A stretch of DNA of 64,000 nucleotides from positions 62,001 through 126,000 of the forward strand of contig NW_026063254.1 in the NCBI RefSeq assembly GCF_024362695.1. The letters are read 5' to 3'. Each line of letters starts with the position of its first letter. Position 1 is the stretch's first letter. Position numbers and translations under genes: made by a program. Source of the stretch: Pectinophora gossypiella. Lineage: Eukaryota > Arthropoda > Insecta > Lepidoptera > Gelechiidae. Positions 31,428 through 42,863 of this stretch are shown here, one piece after another. The notes beneath the pieces were generated by a model. The model made no database searches, was not told the DNA's origin, and saw only the letters and a program-made list of their open reading frames with translations.

Positions 31428-32971
31428 GCTAATATAGAGGATAATCCGGGATCTTCTGGTTCGCCACCAGCTTCAGATATAGAGGATAACCCAGCACCTC
31501 GTCAATCTCGTAGTCATTCTAGAGATATTCAAGTAAATGACAGGCGGCTAGCAAGACGCAGATCCTTATCTCCGGTAAGAATTTCTCGCCCGTCTCGTAG
31601 CTGTTCTCGAGATATACAAGCTAACCGACAACGACAACCAAAACGCCGAACACCTTCTCCAGTTACAGGCGATTGGGAAGAAACCACGTTAGATATACCG
31701 ATATTCGATTTTGATGATGATTCTGCAGGTGTTCAATTTGCACTTGGTCCGACTACTTCTATTAGGGACGTATTCAATAAAATGTTTCCCCCTCATATTG
31801 TAGACTTTATTGTCACTAGTACTAACGATTATGGTAATGCGCTTTGCTCTACAAACAGGCCTGCGACGAGAAATTCTCGTCGGTACCGCTACAAAGAAAC
31901 TAATCGTGAAGAAATCCTCAAATTTTTCGGATTGTGCCTGCTTATGGGGCAAATCAATATTCCAAAACACAGTAAACTTTTTACATACAGTGACCCGTTG
32001 TACTATCACCCAATTTTTCAGTATGTGATGTCTGCACGCAGATTTGAACAGTTATTGAGATGTCTACATGTTTCCGAGGTAGGAGCTAAAGGAAAGGAAA
32101 AAATTATCATGTTCATAGATGCGATAACCAAAAACTTTCGAGAATGGTATAAACCTACTAGAGAACTGTCTTTGGATGAATCGATGCTTTTGTTCAGAGG
32201 ACGTTTGTCTTTTAGACAATACATTTAATCAAAGAAGGCCCGCTATGGTATTAAATTTTATGAATTGACTACGTCTGATGGATATGTTCTAAACCTCATA
32301 ATGTACGCAGGAAGAGAAGACGACAATGAAGATGTTAGAGGAAAAAAGACAGAAAAAACAGTACTACGTCTCATGCGACCATATTTGTTTAAAGGACACT
32401 TTCTATTTATGGATAATTATTATAATTCCGTGAACTTATCGCAAAAATGTCTAGATTTAAAAACTCACACAACAGGAACCCTAAGACGTAACAGGAAAGA
32501 TAACCCTAAAGACCTAACAAAGAAGAAACTAAAGAAAAATGAACATTTTTGAGTACGCAAGAATAAAGTTTACGTCTCAAAATGGCAGGACAAAAGATCT
32601 GTTCTCATGGTCAAGACGCTAAATCATCCCAAACTTATAGAAATAACAAATAAACGAGGCCAAAAACGCATGAAACCAGAGGAAGTAACTATCTACAATA
32701 AATATATGTCGGGGATTAACAGAGCAGATCAGATGATATCATAATATTCCACACCGAGAAAGAGCTTGAGATGGTATAAGATAGTTTTCTTTCATTTGTT
32801 AGATCTCACGGTGTGGAATAGTTTCTTTTTGTATAAAAAATACTGCAAAACCAACGTCAAAAGGTATGAATTTATATCTTTCAGAGAAGCTCTAATTAAG
32901 GAACTTACACAGCTTCCACTGAATTTAAAACCAGAGATGCTATTAAAAACAAACAGATATGATAATCGTCT

Positions 32972-33129
32972 TGTTGTGTATTGTTATTGTGTAGGTAGTA
33001 CTTAAATTATTTATTTACATTCTATCACTAATTCGAGGGTAATTTGTTACTGACTGTGAGCTCACACAATAAACATGTCGAATTCGTAATTTTGAGTATT
33101 TATTTAATAAACAACTCAAAGACTTAATA
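32972..33129 (+). repeat. 5' LTR of Gypsy-like element
   Basis: About 158 bp, TGTTGTGTATTG...GACTTAATA, followed by TTGGCGACAAG, a typical Gypsy primer-site position. The last 120 bp or so recur in reverse at 44223-44352. The end does not show the usual CA, so the right boundary is set by where the two copies diverge. Confidence 0.7.
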
Positions 33130-33152
33130 TTGGCGACAAGTTAAACAAGAAA

Positions 33153-33845
33153 ATGGTTTTCGCAAGTATCGCGAGTGTAGTTATGCCCGGGAAGTTCGAT
33201 CCCCACAAAGATAAATGGGAGAACTATAGGGAGCAACTGTTCTTCGCGTTAGAAGCTGCGGGGACATTGGAAAGCGTGCAGAAACGTGCCTTGTTTTTGT
33301 CTCAATGTGGTAAAGAAGCATTTGCCTTGATAGTGTCGTTGTTGTCACCCAAAAAGACGAGTGAAGTGTCATTTGAAGAAATCGTTGAAGTTCTTAACAA
33401 GTTTTTTGTGCCGACGCCGCATCCAATTTTAGAAACAGAAAAATTCTACAAGCGAAAACAAAAGCCTAATGAGTCCATAACAAGTTTTGTGGCTGCATTA
33501 CATGATATTAGTTCTCGTTGTCAATTTAAAGATTTGGAGCGGAGAATCGTAGAACAACTTATTCTCGGAGCAAGAGAAGAAAATTTAAAAAGGGAACTGT
33601 TAAAAATTAAAATGAAGAACATGACATATGACGAAGTAATACAACAGGCGCTTAATTACGAATCTATTCAACAAAATCAGTTTGAAGGGAATAATATATT
33701 GTGGAGAACCCATTGTGATGTCGCCGAAAGTTCAAGTAAAGGCGAGCCGATGGAGGTGAACGCAGTCGGTACCAAGACCAACTCAAGCACTAACAATGTG
33801 AGATGTGTGCACTGTGCTAAAAAGTCACGAAGGCAAAATATGTAG
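33153..33845 (+). pseudogene. Gypsy gag
   Basis: A 230-codon frame starting 24 nt after the LTR, with a retrotransposon capsid-like region (WENYREQLFFALEAAG; an ITSFVAALHDISSRC block). It stops at 33845; the continuing knuckle-like sequence is in the overlapping frame from 33805, so a single frameshift has occurred near 33830. Closest in style to Gypsy elements with a K02A2.6-type protein. Confidence 0.8.
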
Positions 33846-35120
33846 GTTTCGGAACGCAACCTGCTACAAATATCATAAAAAAGGACATGCGAAAGCAGCC
33901 TGTGATCAAGTTGTAAACGTAAACAAACAACAGAAATCACGTGTGAATGCATGTTGTGACTGTCAGTCGTCATCGTCTGAGAGTGAAAAAGCTAATGAGG
34001 ACAATTTTGGCGTTCACGAAGTGAGTGGCGAAATGCGTGTGAAGCCGTTCATGGTGGAAGTGACAATTAATGGCGTGCCACTAGTGATGGAGGTGGACTC
34101 GGGCTCAGCGCGCTCAATCCTGCCGCACAGCGTCTACAAACAACATGAACGCGAGTTTCCTGAGCCTTTGCTACCATTTAACAAGAATTTGATTACATGG
34201 ACTATCGATGAGCTGAAAATCAGAGGCGAAACTGTAGTTGACGTGACATATAAACACAAGAATAGTAAGCTGCCCCTAATAGTCAGCTGCGGAAAGGGGC
34301 CAGCGTTACTAGGACGTGCTTGGTTTGAGGCGCTCGGTATTTCAGTGCGGTATTCGGTTGCTGAAGAGGAGGCGGATTATGATAAGAGGTTTCCACAATT
34401 ATTCAACAATGAGTTAGACAAGTACAGTGGACCACCAGTACATATTGACTGTAAGGAGGGTGCAAATCCTGTGTTTCTGCGTTCACGACCAGTACCATTT
34501 CCGCTGCGGGAAAAAGTGAAGGAGGAGTTGAAAAGGATGATGTCGGATGGCATCATTACTCCTGTTAAGCATTCACGGTGGGCTACACCTCTCAGGATTG
34601 TTCCAAAACCAGATGGATCATTGAGATTGTGCGGAGATTACAGGAGTACGGTGAATGCATCATGATTGACAGACAACTATCCTCTGCCGACAGCGAATGA
34701 AGCGTTTTTCTCATTAGCCGGAGGTAAAATATTCACAAAGGTGGATTTAAAACATGCATATAGCCAATTGAAAGTCACTGAAAAGACAGCAGAGCTCCTT
34801 ACATTAAATACACCATTAGGATTGATGAAGATGAATCGCCTGGCTTATGGTGTGAATGCAGCACCTGGAATATTCCAACGTCTGATGACCTCTTTACTAG
34901 CTGGAATTGACGGAGTAGCTTGCCTGCTTGACGATGTGGTCATTTGTGGTGACACAATGGAACAACACAATCAGAGAGTGGAATATGTGCTGCAACGGTT
35001 AGATGAGGTTGGATTAAAATTAAACAAATCCAAATGTGTATTTGCTGCTAAAAGAACCCTTGCCTTTGCCTTTTTAGGGTATGAAATTGATGAAGCAGGG
35101 ATACACCCATCTAAAGAAAA
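33805..35120 (+). pseudogene. Gypsy protease and reverse transcriptase, truncated
   Basis: A degenerate knuckle (CYKYHKKGHAKAAC, lacking one Cys) is followed by a protease with VMEVDSGSARSILP (Asp-Ser-Gly) and then the RT: YPLPTANEAF, FTKVDLKHAYSQL, RLAYGVNAAPGIFQR and catalytic LLDDVV. A TGA at 34663-34665 interrupts just after the first RT block. The frame is then cut at 35120 by the foldback palindrome, so thumb, RNase H and integrase are absent. Dead copy. Confidence 0.85.
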
Positions 35121-35865
35121 TTAAGCAAAATTAAAAATTTTGAAAAAAACCCACGACGGTAAAAATCTCATCGAAAAAGAATAAAATAACTCAAAACCCC
35201 CGACTTAACCCAATAATTATGTAACGAAATATTATATTAGACTTAAAAATACTTTCTAAAAAAGAGTTGATATCTCGAGACATCGGTAATAGATATACTT
35301 AAGTACCTAACAATGAATATGGATGTTTACAGTTTTTTCCTAACGTGTCTGTTTCTCGAAGATATACTTAAATGTAGCGATAATAATTTTACCATAATAC
35401 ATAACCGAGGAATATCCGTCGGGGGCTGCCTTTTCTATATGAAATTTCAACAAAAAATTAATCATACTCATAAGTGTATTTTATGTCGTCGTTAAACATC
35501 TACAATTCTTCAATAATTGTATTCACGTCACTAGAAAAACTTTAGCTGGGTTAATGGCAGCCCCCGACGGATATTCCTCGGTTATGTATTATGGTAAAAT
35601 TATTATCGCTACATTTAAGTATATCTTCGAGAAACAGACACGTTAGGAAAAAACTGTAAACATCCATATTCATTGTTAGGTACTTAAGTATATCTATTAC
35701 CGATGTCTCGAGATATCAACTCTTTTTTAGAAAGTATTTTTAAGTCTAATATAATATTTCGTTACATAATAATTGGGTTAAGTCGGGGGTTTTGAGTTAT
35801 TTTATTCTTTTTCGATGAGATTTTTACCGTCGTGGGTTTTTTTCAAAATTTTTAATTTTGCTTAA
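35121..35865. repeat. TTAA-bounded palindrome, copy 3 (no SINE)
   Basis: 745 bp: arms of about 310 bp that by eye differ from each other at a single base, around a loop of about 125 bp. Arm-specific variants (CTAACAATG, CGAAGATA, AAAAAAGAG) are shared by both arms but differ from copies 1 and 2. Confidence 0.9.
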
Positions 35866-35911
35866 TTTTATTTCAGACTTTTTAGAGAGCATATACGAAT
35901 TATAATCTATA

Positions 35912-37222
35912 CTAGCTTTTGCCCGCGACTTCGTCCGCGTAGCGTGTTATAAAAGAGAGATCTTTGTGTGTGTGGGAGTGCATGTCAAATTTCAAGCATC
36001 TAACTTATGCAGTATAGATTTTTTCATACAACATTTTTTCCCCGCTAACTCCCATTTTTCAAAACGCAGCCATAACTAAACTTAGGTATGCATGCATGCT
36101 AGATTAAAAACATCTACTCCTATCTTACGCGGTTTAGATTTTTTCATACAAATGTTTTTTCCCGCTAACTCCCATTCCCGTGGGAATTTTGCAATATCCT
36201 GTTGCAACTAAGCTTTAAGTTTACTAAGGTACCTGCATGTCAAATTTCAAACGTCTAACTTGAGTGGTTTAGATTTTTCATACAAAATGATTTTCCCGTT
36301 CCCGTAGGAATTTCGGGAATTCCTTTCTTAGTGCACCTCTACGGTACCTAAGGTACCTGCATGTTAAATTTCAAACGTCTAACTTGAGTGGTTTAAATTT
36401 TTCATACAAAAGGATTTTCCCGCTAATTCCCGTTCCCGTAGGAATTTCGGGAATTCCTTTCTTAGTGCACCTCTACGGTACCTAAAGTACTTGCGTGCCA
36501 AATTTCAAACGTCTAACTTGAGTGGTTTAGATTTTTCATACAAAAGGATATTCCCGCTAATTCCCGTTCCCGTGGGAATTTCGGGAATTCCTTTCTTAGT
36601 GCACCTCTAAGGTACCTAAGGTACCTGCATGTTAAAGTTCAAACGTCTAACTTGAGTGGTTTAGATTTTTCATCCAAAAGGATTTTCCCGCTAATTCCCG
36701 TTCCCGTAGGAATTTCGGGAATTCCTTTCTTAGTGCACCTCTACGGTACCTAAGCTACGTCTCTTCCAAATTTCAAGTGCCTACGTTTAGCCGTTTAGGC
36801 TGTGCGTTGATATGTCAGTCAGTCAGTTTCTCCTTTTATATATTTAAATATTTCCGTCATACATGATTTCTATGTAACTTTAACCATTAAGGCTGCTCAC
36901 GCGACGGAAGCTTAAAAAATGGTATAACTTCTCCCGTTTTCCCAAAATTTCCCTTCACTACTCTGCTCCTATTGATTGTAGCGTGATGAAAAGTATACTA
37001 TAACCTGCCTAGGAGTATGAAGAATACTTGTACTAAGTTTCATTAAAATCCGTCCAGTAGTTGTTGTTTCTATAAAGAACATACAGACAGACAGACAGAC
37101 AAAAATTTTACTGATTGCATTTTTGGCATCAGTATCGATCACTAATCACCCCCTGATAGTTATTTTGAAAATATATTTAATGTACAGAATTGACCTCTCT
37201 ACAGATTTATTATAAGTATAGA
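35912..37222 (-). mobile_element. Complete non-autonomous Helitron (family A)
   Basis: On the minus strand it runs from TCTATACTTATAATAAATC to GGGCAAAAGCTAG, 1311 bp, set between A and T. The empty site AATCTATATAATGTG exists in arms 1 and 2 (about 3495-3510 reversed and 8112-8130), which fixes both ends exactly and shows no target duplication. It contains about five 133-bp units and a (CAGA)n tract. No protein is encoded. Confidence 0.92.
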
Positions 37223-37865
37223 TAATGTGTAGGTAAGATCTCGCAAAACAATAAGTGTGATTCATCCTACCACATAATATTAAGTCCCTTATTAAATATT
37301 ATACAGTTGCTTTCTGTTTAAAGTTACCTCTATAACACTCATCTGAGAACATGCACCAATCACCCACGAACTCATTCCTGAAATCCGCATTGAAATCAGA
37401 CAATACGTTTTAATTTTAATAATATTGCAATATAAACGTTTCACACTAATATAGCAGCGCCTCCTAGTGAGTTAATATCATAAGACTTATCTTAGACCAT
37501 GCACCATTCAACTACGAACCCATTGCTGAAAACCGCATTGAAATTGGACAATTCGTTTTAATATTATTGCAATACTATTTTTCACTAATATTGTAGCGCC
37601 CTCTAGTGAGTTAAAGACGTATTTTTTATTATTTGGGAACATGCAATAAGCTACCACGTACACATTGCCGAAAACAGAATTGTAATCGGACATTTCGTTT
37701 TGATTATATTGCAACATTGTTTTGCACTAATATTGTGGCGCCCCCTATTGAGTTACAGCCATGACACCTGTCTAAGAACATGAACTCATCAAACACAATC
37801 CCGTTATTGAAAACCGTCTCAAAATCGGATCATTAGTTTAAAAGATAGGTGGTAACATTACTTTG

Positions 37866-37977
37866 GACAGGAATTAGCGGGAAAACCCTTTTGTATAAAA
37901 ATTCTAAACCGCTTAAGTTAGACGCTTGAAACTTGGCATGCAGGTACCATAGTTAACTTAAAGCTTAGTTGCAACTG
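37866..37977 (+). mobile_element. Helitron fragment, left of BEL insertion
   Basis: Family-A interior sequence (GGAATTAGCGGG..., CATGCAGGTACC, GCTTAGTTGCAACTG) that continues at 43110 after the BEL element; compare the uninterrupted order at 6780-6960. The 5' part is missing. Confidence 0.8.
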
Positions 37978-38218
37978 TGTTGGGTTGATGGTGTTTCTTG
38001 CACGAATTACAGTGTATTTCGGAAATTAAACCACTTGTTATCACGTTGCGTTGTTTTATTTACGAGAGCTTGTCACAGAATTGTCATAGACAAAAAATAT
38101 TTTTTACTTTTTAATTTGATATAATACTAAGGTAAGGTGGGGTATGTTTGTCGGTATGAATTTAATTTTACTTTATTTATTTATTATATTTTTACAATAT
38201 TAGCTTTAAGCAAGAACA
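37978..38218 (-). repeat. 3' LTR of BEL element
   Basis: TGTTGGGTTGATGG...AAGCAAGAACA, 241 bp, apparently identical to 42864-43104. Confidence 0.93.
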
Positions 38219-38630
38219 TACCGCCCCCCAAAAACGAAGTTTTTAGACAATGAGATACAATGAATTATGTTTGTTAAACAAGACTAACATTCTTACAAAA
38301 GTGTGCTAAACAATACTAATTATACAACTTATATTTATTTACCTTTACATTTTACCGTTATTATTTGAGATCAAGTTATTTTTTATAAAGTTATACAAGC
38401 TACTAGATACTATTGGTACTATTTATGAAACAATTTACATGAGTTTACAAAATTAAATTTGAATTATGTTTACAAACGTTTTTAAAGTTACTAGAAATTG
38501 AAACATTTTACATTAATTTCTATGAATGATTAATCATTTTTTACTTAAACATTTAAACATAAGTTTCAAAATAAAATTTTAACTTACATTACAAAACAAA
38601 TTTCTAACTCCAAATTACACTTAGTTATTT

Positions 38631-41600
38631 TTAACTAACAGTGAGTACTAAATACAAATTGAAAACAATATTTGAATAAGGAACACAATTTATAAAAACA
38701 ATGAATGAATATAAACTAATTATTAATAGGTAGTTCACAAAGTTTAGAAATGGATTTAAACTCCTTATAGTATTCTTCTTATCAATAGTTATTCCAATTC
38801 TCAAATTAATTATTTCTTGCTTGAATTCACTATCTTGAACTATTTTTATACAACATTCTAATGCTTCATTTAATTCTTGTGGTGTTATTGCTTTATTTTC
38901 TTCGCTAATGTTTATTCTTTTAAATTTCAAGAATCTTCTACAATAAAGAATTGTTTTTGTCAAATCCATTAAGGTATCAAAGTCTTCAAAATTGGTAAGT
39001 ATTGTTTTTTCTTTCTCTTCTTTAGTTTTTAAGTTCACATTAATATTTTTTCTTTTTTCCAGGTCTACATCGGTGTCTTCGAGTTGGTGCATCTCTATAT
39101 TTCCTTGTTTTAGCCATTCTGGCCCTTGCCACCATAGCTTTTCTTTCTTCAAATCCTTCAGTAACATTCCACGAGAGGCTATGTCAGCGGGGTTGTCGTG
39201 AGATTGTACATGAAACCATTTTTCCCCAATGTTGTCTAGGATAGTAACTACTCGATTCCTTACAAATGTTTGCCATCTTCCAGGATCTCCTTTCAACCAG
39301 GACAGGACTATCGTGGAGTCAGTCCAAGCGAAAATTTGTGAGGTAGGTATGTGAGTTGCTTCACTGATTTGGTTCAAAAATTTTGATAGAAGAACGGCTC
39401 CACATAACTCTAACCTTGGTAGAGACACGGGCTTTATAGGTGCTACACGACATCTGGCTGCTATTAGCTGAGTTTTGTATACACCATTCTCATCTATTAC
39501 TCTCAAGTATGCAGCTGCTCCATATGCTTTCATAGAAGCATCGCAGAAACCATGTATTGTTGCTTCAGGTAAGTTGTCTTTTGTTGTTTGTAACCATCTA
39601 TCTATTTTTATTACTTTCAGGTCTTCAAAATTTTGTCGTATTTCTAACCATTCTTTTTCTATTTCAGGTTCTACTTTCTCATCCCAGGTCACTTTCTTCA
39701 ACCATAATTTTTGCAGGAGCAATTTTGCAGGTAGTATTCCAGGAGCAAGCCATCCTAGTGGATCAAAATAATGTTGCATTTCAGCTAGGATACTTCTCTT
39801 TGTGATTTTCTTCTGTGGCTGGGGTAAGTTCATGTTATATTGGAGGACATCTTCACCTAAGTTCCAGGATAAACCTAGTGTTCTGACTGTGCCACCAAGA
39901 TTCATATCCATCTTTATATGAGTGCTTATTTCTTCAGGACTAAATTCTTTTAAAAATTGTGCATTGTTACAAGACCATTTTTGTAATTTGAAACCTCCTT
40001 TCTTTAAAATGGTTGTAATGTCTCTTGCTACTTGTAACGCTTCTTCTACAGTATCTTGTCCAGATATCAAGTCGTCCATAAAGAAATCTCTTTGTATTAT
40101 GTTCTTAGCTTCAGGATGTTCTTCGCCTTCATCTTCTGCTACTTGTTGCAGGGTTATTACCGCGAGATATGGAGCGGAAGCGGTCCCAAATGTTACTCTC
40201 AATAGTCTATAGTCTTTTGTTTGTTCTTCAGGGTCATCACGCCATAATATTCTTTGATAGTCTGTATCTTCTTTCGTGACAAGAATTTGTCGGTACATCT
40301 TCTCTACATCGGACACAAATGCAATTTTTCTTAAACGCCATCTCATGACTATGCTTCTCATATCTTCTTGTAGTTGAGGTCCAACTAACATTTCATCATT
40401 GAGACAGATGTTGTTTATGTCTGGTGAAGAGGCATTGAAGACAACACGGACCTTCGTCGTGTCACTTGCTTCTCGCACGACTGCGTGATGTGGTAGGTAA
40501 ACAGATGGTTTTTCTATTTCCTCTTTCGGTACTAGCTCCATGTGATTCAGTTCTATGTATTCTTTCATGACTTTGTTGTATTCTGTTTGCAGCTCTTTAT
40601 TCCTTTCTAGTCGTTTCTCCATTTGATTTAGTCTTTTCATTGCTATTTCTCTTGTTTTCCCTTCTGTACTTTTCGGTGGTTCTGTTTTAAAAGGTAGTTT
40701 CACGATGTATCTTCCTTCTTGATTCCTTCTTACTGTTTCTTGATATATTGTTTGACATGTTTCTTCTTCTTTTGTGTATTTGTTTCTATCATCAGCCTCT
40801 ACTTCCCATAATTTGTATAGAATGTCGTCGAAATCTATCTGGTGATGCATTACCATAATTGGTTCATTTGAAGTGTCGCTCTGTATATTACCAAAAAGTA
40901 TCCATCCAAGGCTTGTTTCTTGTGCGCATGGTGAGCCAGGAGGACCTCTGATGATATTGTTCTTCAATATTTGAGCATATACTTCTACACCTAGCAGGAC
41001 ATCTACTCGACCAGGTTGATTGAAGGTCGGGTCGGCCAAAGTGAGCGTTTGAATATGTGGCCAGGCGTGCGGCAAGTTCACCAATGATTTGGATGGTAGC
41101 TGTGAACATAAATGTGTAGGCATGACATAAGCTTTTAGAGTGAGTTGGAATTCTTCTTCATATTGTGACAACAATTGTATTTCTACTACATGATGTATTG
41201 CTGTCTGTGTAGATCCCACTCCAGATACTGTTCCACTTGTTGGTTTCTTCTTAATCTTCAAAAGTTGTGTGGCTCTTTCACTTATAAAGTTTGCTTGTGA
41301 CCCTTGGTCTATTAGTGCCCGCAATATCAATGTTTGTCCATTCTTATCCTTCACAGGTATCAATGCTGTAGCTAACAGTGCAGTGGACTTCTTCATTGCC
41401 ATATATGATTGAATTGCAGGTGATGAATTGTTCTCTTCAATAGGGTCTTCTACTACTTCTCCTTCGATTTGACTGTGATGAATTTGCGTATTGTCTGACT
41501 GATTTGTATTCTTATTTTGATGTAGCAACGAGTGGTGACGTCTATTGCATACTCTACATGAAACTCGTAGTCTACATTTGTTTGCAGGATGCCCAGGGAT

Positions 41601-42686
41601 CAGACAATTGTAGCATAAGCTTTTGTTCTTGGCAAACTCGCTCCTTTCCATAGGACTTAGCTTGGTGAATTCTGGACAATGACACAACGTGTGATTTCCG
41701 TTACAGCTGATACAGGTTCTCTCAGAGGTTGCAGATGACACATGGAATGATTTTACAGGTGCTTTGTTCTCTCTTGTGCTCGACATAATGGGCGTGACTA
41801 ATTCAAGTGTGCGGAATTTTGCCTCTAAAAAGTTCTTCAATTGGTCCCAGGTAGGTAACTCATCTTTATTTGTAGTATATGCAAAATCTTCCCATGCTTT
41901 GTGTGAGTTTTCATCCAATTTCTGTACTACTATATAGATTATTACTGGATCCCACTTGTCTATACATATTTTTAGATTTTCTAGGTTGTTTAAGCACTCT
42001 GTTGTTGTATCTAGTAGGTTTTTTATCCAATTTGCAGTAGGTGTTGTAATCTTTTTCTGTCCAAATAGTCGTTTTAACACAGAATTGATTATCAATCTTT
42101 TATTTCCATACCTTTGTTGTAATATTTCCCATGCATTCTCATAGTTGGCTTCCGTTACAGGAATGTGTCTCAGTAGGACCTCAGCTTCGCCACCCACACT
42201 TGTCTTCAGATAGTGTAATTTTTGTACTTTAGAAAGTGAAGTGTTGTTATGAACTAGTGATGTAAATAAGTCATTGAAAGTTGTCCATTCTTCATAGCGG
42301 CCTAAAAATGTAGGAAGTTGAATACTTGGCAGATTGACACGTGGCACTGATGTGAATTCGGGCTCTACAAATGGGTTTTTTACTTTAGTTTCCAGCATGT
42401 CTCTTAAATCACCTGATAATGTTAAATAAAGTTCTTCATATTGATAATAGTCATCATTCACAAAATAGGTTATATTTGCCCGTTTTTCCTTTGATGTACA
42501 TTTGATTAGGGACTGATTTAATGATTTGAAAGCTTGCCAGTCTTCTTCAATGGATTTAATTCGAACTTCTATGTAACCTTTCGTCAGTCTTTGCTTCGGA
42601 CATTTTTTCAAATTAACTTGCGTTTTCACTAACATTTCCGCTTTTTCTTCTAACATTGCTAATATTTCTTCACTAGTATAACTCAT
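38631..42686 (-). CDS. BEL/Pao gag-protease-RT-RNase H polyprotein, integrase missing
   Basis: A 1351-codon clean frame from a Met 178 nt inside the 5' LTR boundary. Domains: N-terminal helical region, DUF1759 gag (about 120-300), Cys/His knuckles (about 325-395, CYNCLIPGHPANKC), retropepsin with ALIDQGSQANF (about 455), RT with YLPHHAVVREASDTTKVRVV and catalytic FMDD (about 868), and RNase H with HGFCDAS, PRLELCGAVLL and AWTDSTIVLSWL. It then reaches IRSLNPF, where full BEL proteins go on to the integrase; instead about 40 hydrophobic, unrelated residues follow to the stop, marking a deletion junction near 38740. Protease and RT could be active; integration would need help in trans. Confidence 0.92.
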   Translation of the reverse strand: MSYTSEEILAMLEEKAEMLVKTQVNLKKCPKQRLTKGYIEVRIKSIEEDWQAFKSLNQSLIKCTSKEKRANITYFVNDDYYQYEELYLTLSGDLRDMLETKVKNPFVEPEFTSVPRVNLPSIQLPTFLGRYEEWTTFNDLFTSLVHNNTSLSKVQKLHYLKTSVGGEAEVLLRHIPVTEANYENAWEILQQRYGNKRLIINSVLKRLFGQKKITTPTANWIKNLLDTTTECLNNLENLKICIDKWDPVIIYIVVQKLDENSHKAWEDFAYTTNKDELPTWDQLKNFLEAKFRTLELVTPIMSSTRENKAPVKSFHVSSATSERTCISCNGNHTLCHCPEFTKLSPMERSEFAKNKSLCYNCLIPGHPANKCRLRVSCRVCNRRHHSLLHQNKNTNQSDNTQIHHSQIEGEVVEDPIEENNSSPAIQSYMAMKKSTALLATALIPVKDKNGQTLILRALIDQGSQANFISERATQLLKIKKKPTSGTVSGVGSTQTAIHHVVEIQLLSQYEEEFQLTLKAYVMPTHLCSQLPSKSLVNLPHAWPHIQTLTLADPTFNQPGRVDVLLGVEVYAQILKNNIIRGPPGSPCAQETSLGWILFGNIQSDTSNEPIMVMHHQIDFDDILYKLWEVEADDRNKYTKEEETCQTIYQETVRRNQEGRYIVKLPFKTEPPKSTEGKTREIAMKRLNQMEKRLERNKELQTEYNKVMKEYIELNHMELVPKEEIEKPSVYLPHHAVVREASDTTKVRVVFNASSPDINNICLNDEMLVGPQLQEDMRSIVMRWRLRKIAFVSDVEKMYRQILVTKEDTDYQRILWRDDPEEQTKDYRLLRVTFGTASAPYLAVITLQQVAEDEGEEHPEAKNIIQRDFFMDDLISGQDTVEEALQVARDITTILKKGGFKLQKWSCNNAQFLKEFSPEEISTHIKMDMNLGGTVRTLGLSWNLGEDVLQYNMNLPQPQKKITKRSILAEMQHYFDPLGWLAPGILPAKLLLQKLWLKKVTWDEKVEPEIEKEWLEIRQNFEDLKVIKIDRWLQTTKDNLPEATIHGFCDASMKAYGAAAYLRVIDENGVYKTQLIAARCRVAPIKPVSLPRLELCGAVLLSKFLNQISEATHIPTSQIFAWTDSTIVLSWLKGDPGRWQTFVRNRVVTILDNIGEKWFHVQSHDNPADIASRGMLLKDLKKEKLWWQGPEWLKQGNIEMHQLEDTDVDLEKRKNINVNLKTKEEKEKTILTNFEDFDTLMDLTKTILYCRRFLKFKRINISEENKAITPQELNEALECCIKIVQDSEFKQEIINLRIGITIDKKNTIRSLNPFLNFVNYLLIISLYSFIVFINCVPYSNIVFNLYLVLTVS

Positions 42687-42840
42687 TTTTGTAGTTTATT
42701 TCTTCCAATTGTCGTAAATATTGTTATTTCACTTTCGTAAACAATTTTTCATAACCTCACTTTTGGTGCCGGGCGCGTGTTCTGTATTTCTTTTGTAATC
42801 CGTTTTGTTCGTACAAACTGATTGTATATTTCTTCATAAT

Positions 42841-42858
42841 CCGGTTCGATATCGACCA
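42841..42858 (-). other. Primer-binding site
   Basis: On the minus strand TGGTCGATATCGAACCGG lies 5 nt after the 5' LTR. The complement ends in CCA as a tRNA 3' end should; it differs from the tRNA-Tyr site of the two other BEL elements. I do not name the tRNA. Confidence 0.65.
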
Positions 42859-42863
42859 TAATA

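Larger units (their letters stand above)
30002..32971 (+). pseudogene. piggyBac-like transposase, N-terminal and catalytic parts
   Basis: An acidic Ser/Pro N-terminus with tandem repeats (30520-30940) leads to the catalytic core. I see the three catalytic aspartates in the expected contexts: LSLDESM (32175), FMDNYYNS (32412) and INRADQM (32727). The core is broken by a TAA at 32226, a TGA near 32550 and a TAA near 32742, and the N-terminal region by a LINE tail (about 30934-31427). The frame resumes after each. At 32971 a Gypsy element is inserted after codons Asn-Arg. The Cys-rich C-terminus, in frame with this end, is found inverted at 43977-44222. Inactive. Confidence 0.9.
32972..35120 (+). 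mobile_element. Gypsy-like LTR retrotransposon, 5' half
   Basis: Inserted into the piggyBac gene. The 5' LTR is 32972-33129, with target site CGTCT (32967-32971) whose partner lies inverted at 44218-44222 beside the matching 3' LTR. Gag, protease and part of RT follow, then the element stops at a TTAA where a foldback palindrome starts. RNase H, integrase and the rest are missing. Confidence 0.85.
35121..37865 (+). mobile_element. Half-foldback copy 3
   Basis: Palindrome (35121-35865), then the AT-rich stretch and 110-130 bp units in the same order as arm 2 (7139-8769), interrupted by a Helitron (35912-37222). The outer end after AACATTACTTTG is lost, replaced by another Helitron fragment. 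The left edge sits at TTAA in the Gypsy RT. Confidence 0.85.
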
